Positions 34,633 to 45,416 of a stretch of 64,000 nt of DNA are shown one piece after another. The notes under the pieces are model-generated. The model was not told the DNA's origin and searched no databases. It saw only the letters and a list, made by a program, of their open reading frames with translations. The DNA comes from Scortum barcoo. Its lineage: Eukaryota; Chordata; Actinopteri; Centrarchiformes; Terapontidae. The number at the start of each line of letters is the position of its first letter. Position 1 is the first letter of the stretch. The DNA is taken from the NCBI GenBank assembly GCA_023238725.1, contig CM041538.1:13204880-13268879 (forward strand), read 5' to 3'. A program made the position numbers and the translations under genes.

Positions 34633-34657
34633 TGTGTGTGTGTGTGTGTATGTGTGG
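34633..34657. repeat. (GT)n then (GGT)n microsatellite
   Basis: GT units with one A interruption pass into GGT units up to about 34668. Confidence 0.93.
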
Positions 34658-36167
34658 TGGTGGTGGGGTTGACTGCTGTGAGTAATGGCTCCTGTCTGAC
34701 AGGGCCTTGGGAAATGGAGTCGAAGCGATCGATACGTTATAATGTTAACAACGATCCCTCCTCCCATTGTGCTGCCTGAGACAAATCTATTAAAGATCCA
34801 TCCCATCCCGTCGTCACCATCCACTGCCAACAGCGTAGAGAGACAAAGAGAGTGAGAGAAAAGAAAGAAAGGGAGGAAGTAAGCGGGGATGAATACCAAA
34901 ACACGAAGCAATTTTCGAAGTTGCTCTGCAGAACAGTGGTTCACATTGTGTCAGAAAATGTTCGCTCGCATTCAATGACAAGAATTTTTTTTTTTTTGGC
35001 ATGCACTTGTTGGTTATTTGCTTTGGTCGATTTGCAGCTCGATGGAATGCACCTCACAGCGAAGTGATCCCTTTACCGCCACATTGATTACCCATTAATG
35101 AAGGAATATTGACAAACACATTTTGATGTCTCTGAAATCGTTTTCTGAAGAGGTGTTTGGATGACGCCTCTCACAAACATGTAAGTTTCTAGTGTCTTCG
35201 CAAGTAACCCCTTTGAGAATGAAGGAGGGCTTTGTTCAGAATGAGTTCATTTTAGATCCTAGGGACAATAGCTTGAAACATGTTTGGATTTAATGGTCAA
35301 GGGAGAGGAGAACTATGAAAAGTTGCCATTGTCTGCTCAAGGTTTGAAAGTGCTGGCTTAAACAGTTCAGCCTGTCACTATATCTCCCCAGAGAAAAGCG
35401 AGTGGAGAAACATTTGTCGTTTCTTTTTTTCTCCAAGGGGCTTTGTGTATGTGTGTGTGTGTTTGCAAGTATGCAATTTGAGCACCCCCTCGTACCAGGA
35501 TGCAGCAGTGAGCAGTGACGACAGGCCAGCGTCAACCATGTCTGATGTGCCACATGTGGAATTTTCATTACTGGGGAAAGTCAAACAGTCACACATGCAT
35601 GCAACGCCATCCGCATGACAAGGATGAATGGGGGCGATGTGGTCAGCTGAGGTTGAGCGAGGTGTCAGCTGCCCCAGGACCTTGTGCTTTTCCATCACCT
35701 CCCACACACATCGGCGTTTACACAAAATCTCACAGTGAAAAATTGCAAATATTTTTTCCCCAAAGTGCACAGAGAGGATAGAGGTTGCATTCACAGTGAC
35801 TCATGTCAGAAAAACTTGGGTCACCTCCTCTCTAACCCTGCTCCCACATTACGGGACAAAGCTGTTAAAAGCATGCACACAAACAACCAAACATGTCGAA
35901 GTGCCAATTGATACAAATAGGCCTCAACTCACCCCGTGCCCCGCCCATGCAATCAGGGGCCCTGCAGATCCCCAGCAACCCCAGCAACTGTACATTCTGA
36001 GGTTTTACGATCTTGACCTCATATGTAAGTGCCACAGGGTTGCATGGAAGGGATCAGCTTAAGTGAAAGGGCGTCCGCTCGTCCTTCCTGCTTCGACCCC
36101 CCAAGATGTGGACACAGATCAAGTTGCCCCCCTCCAGATGTGAGCCGGGGGGCATCCTGAGGCTCCA

Positions 36168-36201
<34 letters not shown>

Positions 36202-36399
36202 GACACACTCCAGTGTCAGCAATGTCACACCCCCGGCACTTGACGCCACCGACCTGTCAATGAGATGGATAGGCCTGTGATGCCGATGTAATGTTAGGGT
36301 GTGGGTGAGGTGCGTATGTGTGGATCCCCTTGCTGTCTGTGACACCCTTTGCTTTCCTGTAACAAGCACCTCTCTGGTAGTTCGCCTTGACACACAGAG
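34658..36399. other. Noncoding stretch with GT arrays
   Basis: A purine run lies at 34835-34885, poly-T at 34986-34999, GT at 35446-35462 and a 14-unit GT array at 36171-36199. The part 35060-35200 (CATTGATTACCCATTAATG near 35081) is repeat-free and may be regulatory. No gene seen. Confidence 0.5.
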
Positions 36400-36620
36400 T
36401 TCCTCCCCCAGTTTCCCGGGACAGCGCAGTCCCCCGACTCCTTTACTTCGAACTTAACCTCAGCGATCCCCACACCTCAGAGGTCTTTATTAACGGCTTT
36501 ATTTTAAGCCCCGTGTCCAGACAGCGCTGGTCGTGTCAGCATCCCTCCACATGCACATGAGTTACCACCGGCGGTGAGCCCCCACCTCCCTGCCCATTCC
36601 CCATCGGTCAGACACTACGT
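36400..36620. promoter_or_regulatory. Candidate conserved noncoding element with two ACAGCGC motifs
   Basis: GC-richer, repeat-free block. GGGACAGCGCA (36418-36428) matches the right half of the REST/NRSF site, and AGACAGCGCTGG occurs about 100 bases on (near 36518); neither has the left half TTCAGCACC. GGGAC and GTCCC (36418-36433) form a small hairpin. TTATTAACGGCTTTATTTTA (near 36487) fits CDX/HOX-like cores. Confidence 0.33.
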
Positions 36621-39249
36621 TGGGTTCAGATCAAAAGAGGTTGGGGTGTTATGGTGGTATGACTGTGTACAGTCAGGACGCCAATGCTGTTTATAACTTA
36701 ATTCACACATCTGTTTTCCTTATTGATTGCCCTGCTCAAATTTTAATGGGGGGGCCAAATGTAGAAATGAGATTGTATTTCTTTCTCTGAGTGGCCAGCT
36801 TATCAGATTTTCCCTTCACTCTGGCGTTGTCAAACACTGAGCACAGGTTTGAGCATTAAGCAGGCAATAAGTCAATACGGAGACCAAAATGGTAACACTT
36901 AGAAACCTTTCATCCCCCCTCTGCCACTTGAATATTTAATATGTTGGCGTCTGGTGTTATGAATCTCAAGATGGCCGCTGAGGACCTGTCGTTACTTAGC
37001 ATGTGCCAAGTCCTTGCTAATGCAGGATTGGGTTTGCACGTCAGCGGGTGTTAATTTATGTTCAAGGCACAGAGTCGTGGTCAAATTCCGATCAATAAAG
37101 TATCACCAGGAGGTTGGAGCATTGACCTAGCCCGGGTATCAATTGCCTTATCCATACCAAGTTAAGAGGGTTTGGCACTGGCCTCAAAGCCAGGTTCCCC
37201 CGTGTGCTTCTTTCCAGCACAGCATTTCAATGAGCTATTTATATTTTGAATTTCAAATTAATCTGATATAATTGTTTATTTTAAAGTAAAGAACAGCATA
37301 ACATCTTAATGAGCTTTTAGGCCACCATCATTTACACCGCACCAGATATTATGTTTTCTCCTCTTTCCATCCAGCCTTGTAGCGTGTCAACGGGCATGAA
37401 TGAAAACCGAGTGTGTGCTCTCCTCTAGAGATAAAGGCTTTTGCTGACCATTTTTTCCATAAAACAAATTATTTTGAGGACTCTTAGAGCATTCCACCCT
37501 GCATGCGAAACCCTCCCCGCGCCAGGAAGACGAGACAGCTCTCGCAGTCGCTTCTCCGCACACACGCGTGTCCGCACACGCGAGGAAATATTCAGACAGA
37601 CAGATGCTTTCAGACAGATAGATTTGCACACACAGAGCCAACAACATTCTCAGCAAACCCCAACACACAGGCAGTCACACTCACACAGCCTCTCAGTGGA
37701 TATAACCTAACCCCAACCCTGTCACATTGCTCCCACATAGCAGAGCGAGCCTAATGAGTGCATGCTGTGTACAAATTAATGCCTATGTGTTACTGGGGTC
37801 TATGGGAAAAATTGTAAAGCAGGCAAATTGTTTTGAGTACGCACACATTTATGCAAAATACTAAATCCTGACCATATCCACCTACTCAGATAAATGCACT
37901 AGTGGACAGACAAACGTGCAGACACAGTGCACATTCCTAAATATACACACATTCTCAAGGGATATGCTTTCTCCTAGGGTGAATCTGCTGAGTGAGATAC
38001 ACATATATCAGCATATGCTCTCTGGGTGTCACAGGCAGAAGTCACAGGACAATTCTGGCATATTTCTAAGCAACATGGCATGCTGAAAAAATGTGGTTAT
38101 GTAGAGTCCTAACAAGACAGGTGTGGCAGTCCAGCAAACTCCCATACTTCTCAGTGTGCTGAACAGCAGTGTTTTCCTTTTCACAGTGGGGAACACACAC
38201 AGGGATTCAGATAAAAAAAAAAAAAAGGTTTTTAATAAGCCTCTAATTAACTCTGTATGGTTTGTGTCCATTTCTCAAGAGGCGCTGGCAGGACAGGTGG
38301 ACGCTCTGCTAAGAATAGAACAGAGATGTGAAACATTACCAGGTTTCTGAGGCACACGTGTACACAGACATGTGTTAGGAATTGCACACGTATGAACACA
38401 AACACACACATACACAGGGCTGGGTCTTTAAAATGCATCTTCGCACCCACGGTAAACAAGGCCACATGCACTCAGGCAGATACTGTTACACACGTATCAA
38501 AATTGAATTAGCCAACGCTATCTCATTTCTCCCAAGAGCAGCAGGGCCCAACTGCAAACATCAGACAGCCTCTCTACAAAAGACCTGTTGGTTCTCATTG
38601 TTGAAAGCCAGCCCCCACCTCCCAAACCCCAACTCAATAAGCACTCCTGTGTTTATACAGAACGCATTTTCATTAACTGTAGCAAATTACATTTTAATCC
38701 ATGAAGCCTATTTCATTGAAGAAATTGTTTGACTGGTCTAAGATTGGCATTGAGTTACTGCTGTGCAAAAGGCAGGGAAACAAAAGTGAGAGATGATGAA
38801 AGCTGTTGTTTGTTGTTCTCTTTTTCCCCCTTTTTTCCTGTCATGCTGATGAAAATTAGCAGAGATACAGGAATCTCAATGATGGCTCAGAGCTGTTGAA
38901 ATTCTCTGCAGACTTGATTCCATCCAGCCCTTTTCTCTGTTTAATCTCTCATCTTTGACAAGTTGAAAGATTGAGATATCCCTCCACTGAATTGAACTAT
39001 ACTTTGCATTAATACAACAAACAATGTGTATGCACATGTCTTGAAGAATAACAACTAAGTTGCAACACCAAGATCGAGGGGTCAAACAGTATCCAGCCTG
39101 TTTTAAAACCTTAAAATCCTTTCTTTGTTTCACTTGGAAATAACAGGGAACAATATGATGTATTTTCATTGGTCAGGTTCCTATTAAGCCAGACAGTTCC
39201 TACTTTATAAAAGTGCTTAACTCTCCAGAGTAGCTTCTCCTCCAGTAGT
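36621..39249. other. Noncoding stretch, scattered CA-rich words and poly-A
   Basis: CACACA-rich words occur at 37560-37690 and 38390-38415, and poly-A at 38213-38226. The parts 36950-37100 and 37230-37350 are repeat-free and enhancer-like (TTAATTTATG, AAATTAATCTGATATAATTG). No gene is recognised. Confidence 0.45.
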
Positions 39250-39510
39250 CTACTTTGATCTCTCTGCTGTTTCAATGCCTTAATTGCCCCTTAATTTGTG
39301 TGACCAGCAGACCCTGATGTTGGAGGCCGATAAAGAGGCAAAGCTCAGTTGGGTAAAAACAGTGACCTACTATGTGACAGTCAGTATGCTCCATTGCCCC
39401 ATACAGCTCTTCAGTGGCCCCCTGATGCCCACTGAGCCTCGGGGCCTGTGGTCGAGTAGAGAGGCACCAGCACCGGGGCTGGGACCAAAGGCCCTTAATT
39501 AGCAGTGTTG
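39250..39510. promoter_or_regulatory. Candidate conserved noncoding element
   Basis: Repeat-free and balanced, with TGCCTTAATTGCCCCTTAAT at 39275-39294 and GGCCCTTAATTAGCAG near 39490. A 72-codon frame crosses it (39284-39502) without any recognised motif, so a regulatory block is more likely than an exon. Confidence 0.33.
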
Positions 39511-39806
39511 GTTGGGTGACTGAAAGTTAGAGAAGATCTCTAAAGCAGAAATCCTCTCCCTCTGGTGTGTTCTGCTTGGAGTGCTTATAATATCCGAGCG
39601 CTCTTTCAAGAGGCAGCAAACCAATAACAAACTTAATTTTACGCTCAGAAAAAGCTCTGACTCTTACCAAAAACATGTGTGCACCACAGAGACATCCACA
39701 TCTTCACACAGAGGTTTCGGTACCAGCAATGTGTGGTGACTCGTAAGAAGGTCTGGCATGCTGTGGAAAAGTGAATGCTTCGTGTTAATCAATTCTTTGC
39801 CACTTG

Positions 39807-39824
39807 ATTTGCATATAAACAATG
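39807..39824 (-). promoter_or_regulatory. OCT-SOX composite motif, 3-bp spacing
   Basis: On the - strand the order is CATTGTT (SOX), TAT, ATGCAAAT (perfect octamer). SOX site, three bases, then POU site is the spacing known from the Fgf4 enhancer bound by SOX2 and OCT4. Both half-sites are strong. It lies in unique DNA between two candidate regulatory blocks. Confidence 0.4.
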
Positions 39825-40173
39825 CGTGCATTACTGGGACACATCTGTCTGCAAACCAGTAATGCAGCCATACAAGCAAAATGATGTGTTAAATTGGGAT
39901 CATGCGTACACTGCGTAATGCACAGTAACAGCAATTTATGGAGTCTCGTCCCTGCCATTGTGTTTACATAATGTAAGGATGAAGCAGGTTTCTGACTGGT
40001 GGATCTGTGGAACGGTAGCCTTGTGGTATACCCAGAAAGGTTGTATGCAAACTAGGAACCCACACTTTACTAAACAGTGACTGTCACAGTGTCATTGAGG
40101 AAAGCAGTTAACCCCAGAATTTTCTCTGTAAGCAGTAAAACAAGGCCGCACAGCACTGACAGCAATGTCGTGA

Positions 40174-40225
40174 ATATTTGCTGTTTGCACATCACACACA
40201 GTGGTAATGTGTGAACAGCAAATAT
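40174..40225. other. Long imperfect hairpin (12 + 6 bp arms with bulge)
   Basis: ATATTTGCTGTT (40174-40185) is the exact reverse complement of AACAGCAAATAT (40214-40225). Inside, CACACA (about 40193-40198) pairs with TGTGTG (40208-40213), leaving a 7-base bulge on the left and a loop of about 9 bases. Outside, GT/AC pairs extend after one mismatch. It has the size of a short microRNA precursor, but the bulge is large and no known mature sequence is recognised. Confidence 0.6.
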
Positions 40226-41354
40226 GCATCTTGAAAAGGAACAGTAAATTTTGTTGGGTCTATTAAACAGGATTATTTGTGAATTTGTTTTTATTGTGGT
40301 CAAATAGGGAGATTTTAATATTCCTACTTGGATGAAAACTTTTTAAGGAATTAGGTTCAGACTGAAGATGGATGTTGATATTACTTTTTAATTTTTTTAG
40401 TCTATTTGTGACTTATTCAGAGTCAGACTACACTTGAATAGCAAGACAAGGAGTTACGAATCTAACAAGATAAAAAATGAGATGATGACATTTAACAAGA
40501 CACAACGATCAAAAATACTTCGTTCTGTGCAGGAATCAGCAAGAATGAGAGGTCAAGAGAAAACTTAATACAAAATAACAACTCACACCCACTTTTTCTT
40601 CTGCACTAAATGCAGATGTAAAGCAACTCTTTCACTTATTTTGTCGACATTTTCTCAATGGAGCCTGTTACAGTTCTGTCCACTGAAGCAAGGACAAAAC
40701 TGTGAAAGTGAAAAGCATGTTCCAAGCTGCTGACAGTCACTGTTGAGAGATCATGCCATTAAAGTGGAAAATAATATGCCTTCTCATCCAAAAAGTGAAA
40801 TAGAAACTGACAGGTAATGGGATAGGGTAGAGAGGTACAGTATTTTAGGATTGGAAACAATTCAGCCTGATGTCTGAGGAGAACTCAAGACTGTAGATGT
40901 AGCAAAATTCACACTATTTTTCTCTTACTTTGAGGTTGGGGAGTAAGGGGGAAAGATGTGAACTGCTGACATTAAATTGTTGGATTGTTCCCTAGTCGGG
41001 CATTTTTGTGGCTGACCTTGGATTGGACCCCAAGGTACAATCTCAGACTGGTTGGGAAGCGAAGACACAAGGTTGAGAGGAGTTGAGTTCTGTGCTTAGA
41101 AGTCATATTATTTTTGACCTTGTTATTTCGAGCCATCCTGCTAGAGGGGTCATCATGGAGTGCCTCGACGATGATGTAATAGGTGGAAAGTTGTCCTCTT
41201 GCCACATCATCATTTGGTCCCCCCAGCTTGCTAAGCCCCAAGCCGAATCTGAGCTGGAGAAAATCCCTTACTAATAGCTGTTTATGAGTGGCTGAGTCAC
41301 CTTAATAAATTCTTACTTCTGGCCAATGGCAAGTAACAGCCCAACAAGCAAGAA
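40226..41354. other. AT-rich noncoding stretch
   Basis: No gene seen. The part 41090-41230 is repeat-free with GACGATGATGTAATAGG-like words. Confidence 0.45.
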
Positions 41355-41369
41355 AGCGCCACCTGTTTG
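41355..41369 (-). promoter_or_regulatory. CTCF-like site, best in the window
   Basis: On the - strand CAAACAGGTGGCGCT matches the CTCF core CCASYAGRKGGCRSY at 13 of 15 positions, with AGGTGGCGCT fully consistent. It points left, towards the + oriented candidate at 7036. Confidence 0.4.
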
Positions 41370-41379
41370 TTTTGGACTG

Positions 41380-41620
41380 TGTGGACCTGGGGGCCTCGTC
41401 TCCCATGTCCTGGGCCAGGTGTGGGCTGAGAAACAGAGAGGTCCAAGTCCTCTCAGAAAACTGTGGCCTGGGCCAAAATCAACTCCGCCTCTCCTCCCCG
41501 TCCTCGGGCCTTCCTCTCATCCCCGTCAGGCCCCTGTGACCCGAAACCGGGGCGGCCCAGTGGAGAGGCCACCCCAGTTGTTCCAAAGATGTGCAGACAT
41601 AGCAGTGTGACAGGGGAAAC
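41380..41620. other. GC-rich segment next to the CTCF-like site
   Basis: One of the most GC-rich parts of the window (many GGCC, CCCCG and GGGG words, several CpGs near 41490-41560). Opposed open frames of 80-97 codons cross it and none resembles a protein family. It could be a CpG-rich regulatory element. Confidence 0.4.
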
Positions 41621-41959
41621 AGAGATCAGGACATACAACTGGTGTGCATTTGGAGCAAAGTGGCGCCATTTGACTAAGAGGCATTTAGTCATACTCACTC
41701 TGAAAAATGTTACAACATCTACAGCACTCTGGTTTGAATTTTCTTCTCTGGAATAGGTTCATTTGCAATTTCTCTGCATAATCTCATTGAAACTGGTCAC
41801 TTATTACAGGATGTGGGTTATACACACAGATATACACAAACACAGATATTTATATCCTGGAAAAGGTGCTATGTGCGTTGTTTGCTCACTTTTCATGAGG
41901 CATAAATGTTCAGACTGAATATGAATGATGCTCTTCATTCAATCGCCCTAGACGATTGA

Positions 41960-42180
41960 TGCTAATGCCTTCACCTGGAGGCTTGTAGCTGGATAAAAAA
42001 ACAAAAGAATTTAGCATGCGCAACATTATTATGGAGGGAAGAACTTTTACAATCTCCTCTCAGTATCCCCCGGAGTCTTATTGACCCTAGAGCATCACGC
42101 CCACTCTCACCATCATTTGCTCGCGAGCCTATAAATGCCACCGACCGCCACATCTTGTTTACCATCTCTCCTCTGAATGC
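41960..42180. promoter_or_regulatory. Candidate conserved element with palindrome and TATA/MEF2-like box
   Basis: GCTCGCGAGC (42119-42128) is a perfect 10-bp palindrome directly followed by CTATAAATGC (42129-42138), which can be read as a TATA-like or MEF2-like box. AGCATGCGCAAC near 42013 contains an NRF1-like half. The rest is repeat-free. It may be an enhancer or a weak cryptic promoter; no coding start follows. Confidence 0.35.
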
Positions 42181-42559
42181 AAGATGTCACAGCTGTTGTC
42201 TCCCTCTCTCTCTATAAATGCAGTTTAATACGACATCATTAACTTTGATAGGGGTTATGCTTATTATTCCCCAACACTTGTGCGGGGGACTGTTTATTTT
42301 TATCTCTGCTATAATTTTGTCAGCCAGGCTAGCCAGGACCCATTCCCATCCCACGTTCCATCAGCCATCTCTGTACCAGCCCCAGCCACTTGGATCAGAT
42401 ACGCCTCATACATCTCAATGCCAAGGTCCATTATCCTGACACAGAAACGCAGGTACTTAAATGTAACCAGGCTATAGAATGGTACATAATATCTTCTCAC
42501 AGAGCAGCAGAGTGGCATCATCGGAGTGGAGAAGAGGAGAGGGGAGCAGGGGAAGTGAA

Positions 42560-42720
42560 AGCTCTCATATGGTTCTTGGTGTGTCTAACCAAGGCAATTA
42601 CATTCAATCTAAGGCCGACTATTTCCCCTTCGCCGGTGCCTGTGAACAGTCATCAGTTCGACTGCAACCCATTCTGCCTTTAATTAATGGGGGACATTGG
42701 ATCACTCTGTCAGCAGTGAG
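42560..42720. promoter_or_regulatory. Candidate conserved noncoding element
   Basis: Unique sequence with GGCAATTACATTCAATC near 42592, TTCGCCGGTGCC near 42628 and CCTTTAATTAATGGGGGACA near 42679. Repeat-free with clustered homeodomain cores. Confidence 0.35.
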
Positions 42721-44249
42721 CAAAAGAATGCAATGATGCACTGCAAAGGAGTCTTGTCGTCTTGTTGTAGCATAACTATCCTTTCCATAACAAAGACTTT
42801 ATTAGATCATTTTATAAACAAATTGACAGCACGTGTTGGCCGCTCAAACCATTCTGCTGCCGCAAGTACCGTGGTATTCTTACGCCCACCGTCTGTGGGG
42901 CACACACAAAAGAGAAATGGCAAGGCAACATAAACACATCAACATCAGCTGCTGGTGCTTCAGGCGGCTCTTGAATTAGAAGCAGAAAACCTCAATAGCA
43001 TGCCTCATGTGAGTCATGATCAATGCCACAGTGAAATCCAATAAAGTGCAGGATTTTGCTCAAAGTCAACCTAGGTCACAGAAGATACTGTCAATATTAT
43101 TGTCATTTTTCCAGGGTGGAATAGAATAATATTGAATTCTTGTATTGAACTTCATATCCAGGAGGTTAGATCAAGTTTTTTCTGGGCCAGAATCAGTGCA
43201 ATAATTTTGAGGTCTTACTCCTCAGTCACCAGGAAGGACAACTTGAAAAGGAAAGGCCTTTGGAAGCGTCTGCCTGAGACTCATTATGAGTTCTAATGAC
43301 TTTACACTGGAAACAATTGCCCTTAGTTTCTCTGGTGGCAGTTCCAGCTCGCCTTTTTAATAGGCAGGATATGAGAGATTATCCAGGGGTATGTTTTTAA
43401 TAAGACATGAAAAGAGGAGGGGGAACTCGCTGGTTTGTTTCTCGTTTCTTGACTATATCCTTTCACCAAGTGTACCCTGCTGTAGCACTCGGGGTGATCT
43501 TCCGCTTTTCATTTCACTTTTTCACCCATCATTTGCCAAAAACACCATGTTTGTCTACTTAGTGGCCCGGATTGGTAAAAAGAGATATGACTGGCTTCCA
43601 AAACAAACCTTGCTTTTATGTCAGTGACAACAATGGTACAAAGCAATGCTCCAGTTTAGAGGGAGGTTTATCAGAACATCTGTTTTACCGACCATGGGAA
43701 TGAACCAAAGCTTCATTTTACCATCCAAACATCCACTTAATGACATTTGGAACGTTTGCGATGCATCTACAAAGTTGTTTTGTTGTTTTTGCTTAAAAAT
43801 CGACCAGGTTGCAATATGTATTTCCACGAATCTATTGTTTATTCTATTGTTTCTTTTATATTAAATACAAAATGAGTCAGGAGCATGGGAGAAGTCAGAC
43901 CACACAAAATAAATCCCCCCTGCCCGGTTCCTGTTCCACACTGGGAAAGCAATTGCAAACATCCAATGTAAACAGATAGGGCTGATAGTAATTGAATTGA
44001 GCTCGACTGACACAGACCGTGACAGGACGTGTTTCTTAGTAGTGGCGCTGAGCCTGATGTTCCCTCTCCACTTCCACTGCTGCATCTCTGGATCTGCTCG
44101 CATACGAGGAAAGGAGTAGCAGGGGAGCAGAAAATGTGCATGATGTGAGGTGAAGAGAGCAGGGGAGTAGGTACAGTGTGAAACTGTTGTACTCCGTTGA
44201 GGGTAGCTTGTGGTATTACTGCCTGCCTCGAAACTCAGCGTTGTCATGA
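42721..44249. other. Noncoding stretch, no gene seen
   Basis: The part 43250-43370 (ACACTGGAAACAATTGCCC near 43305) is another possible regulatory block. Open frames overlap on both strands without known motifs. Confidence 0.45.
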
Positions 44250-44370
44250 TGTGGTTAGATGCGGGACAAGGAGGAGGACGGGGGAAGATGAGGAGAAAAG
44301 GCGAGATGTAGGGAAGGAAGAGGGTGGGAGAAAAGGGAAGATGAGGTAGAGAATGAGGAAACAGAGAGCT
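44250..44370 (+). repeat. Purine-rich tract
   Basis: About 120 bases of almost only G and A (GGAGGAGGACGG, GGAAGATGAGGAG words). The absence of pyrimidines suppresses stops on the - strand and creates the window's longest open frame (43861-44373), which I do not regard as a gene. Confidence 0.8.
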
Positions 44371-44839
44371 CAAGGCTGTTGGAGAGTTTCGGGCTCAACT
44401 CACATCAAAATGTGGTTCACGTCATATATTCTCCCAAATATGGCGCTTTTCTAGATATTAGCTTGAATAAGCACATATTTTGTTCATTAAATCACATCAC
44501 GATTCATGCATCTTACATGCGTATCTAATCTGAATTTGTGTACCATGACAAGTAAATGTTACATTATTCACTGAAGAGTATTTAATAATTTTAGCATCCT
44601 GAGCAGTTTGACTGCAGGGAGCACAAGAAGATTCACATGATAATCTGAATATGTTTCCTCGAAACAAAGTTAAAGAAACATGTGACTCTTTCACTGTCTG
44701 TTCATATTGGTATGAGATGGTGCTTGTATCCGAGGGCATATGATGATGATGGTGATGTGAGCAAAAACTGGGAGCTGGGCAGGAAGATCTGCCATGTGAG
44801 TATATCCAGAAAGTAAAAAAAGACAAAGATAAATGGGCA
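44371..44839. other. Noncoding stretch with a short ATG/GAT triplet run
   Basis: GATGATGATGGTGATG-like triplets lie near 44741-44757. No gene seen. Confidence 0.5.
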
Positions 44840-45030
44840 AAGTGGAGTGTCAGAGCAGGAGAGAGATGTGAGAAAATGAGAAATAGAGATGGATGGGAAG
44901 AAGGAGGGAGGGAATTAGCGTGAGGTTCAAGAGTGAAAGGGAGAGGGAGGCAGAGGAGGAGTTAGAGAGCGAGAGAGGAGCATAGGGAGAGGAAGAGAGA
45001 GGGAGACTTAGCAAAGGAGGGGGAAAATTG
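44840..45030 (+). repeat. Second purine-rich tract
   Basis: About 190 bases, mostly G/A with GAGAG and GGGAGG words. The strand is complementary in type to the (CT)n array at 45321-45395. Confidence 0.8.
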
Positions 45031-45317
45031 AGAGGCTGCGTAGCACTTTCCTCTGCAAGCTGACAGGGCTTGACGCTCAACTAACAGGGCTGTTTTGACA
45101 GGTGTCAGATGGTCCATATTACTATTTCACCGCCGGGCCCTTGGGACCCTGCATCACGGGCCACAACAGGACTGGCCAAGCTGGAAAAAAAAATAAAGAA
45201 AAGTGGCATGGCAGGAGAGTAAAAAACACTACACTTGACTTCCTCCCTCTGCAGCTCGCTGGCTCTGCACTCTCCCACAGCCTGGGCATCTGCTGCATGT
45301 TAGCTATAGCCCAACTG

Positions 45318-45320
<3 letters not shown>

Positions 45321-45358
<38 letters not shown>

Positions 45359-45362
45359 TCTC

Positions 45363-45398
<36 letters not shown>

Positions 45399-45416
45399 GG
45401 TGTGTGTGTATGTGTG
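45321..45416. repeat. (CT)n microsatellite followed by (GT)n
   Basis: About 37 CT units with two CACT interruptions (45321-45395), then GT units to 45416. Polypurine-polypyrimidine mirror sequence such as this can form H-DNA (triplex). Confidence 0.98.

Noticed and set aside
34504..34944. 146-codon open frame on the minus strand
   Set aside because: It spans a GT/GGT microsatellite translated as His/Thr repeats. The composition explains the openness.
43340..43356. CTCF-like TGGTGGCAGT
   Set aside because: The upstream half of the motif is absent (about 10 of 15 positions).
43861..44373. 170-codon open frame on the minus strand, the longest in the window
   Set aside because: It lies largely across a purine-rich tract, giving low-complexity Pro/Leu/Ser/Phe sequence. 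No domain, start context or splice support is present.
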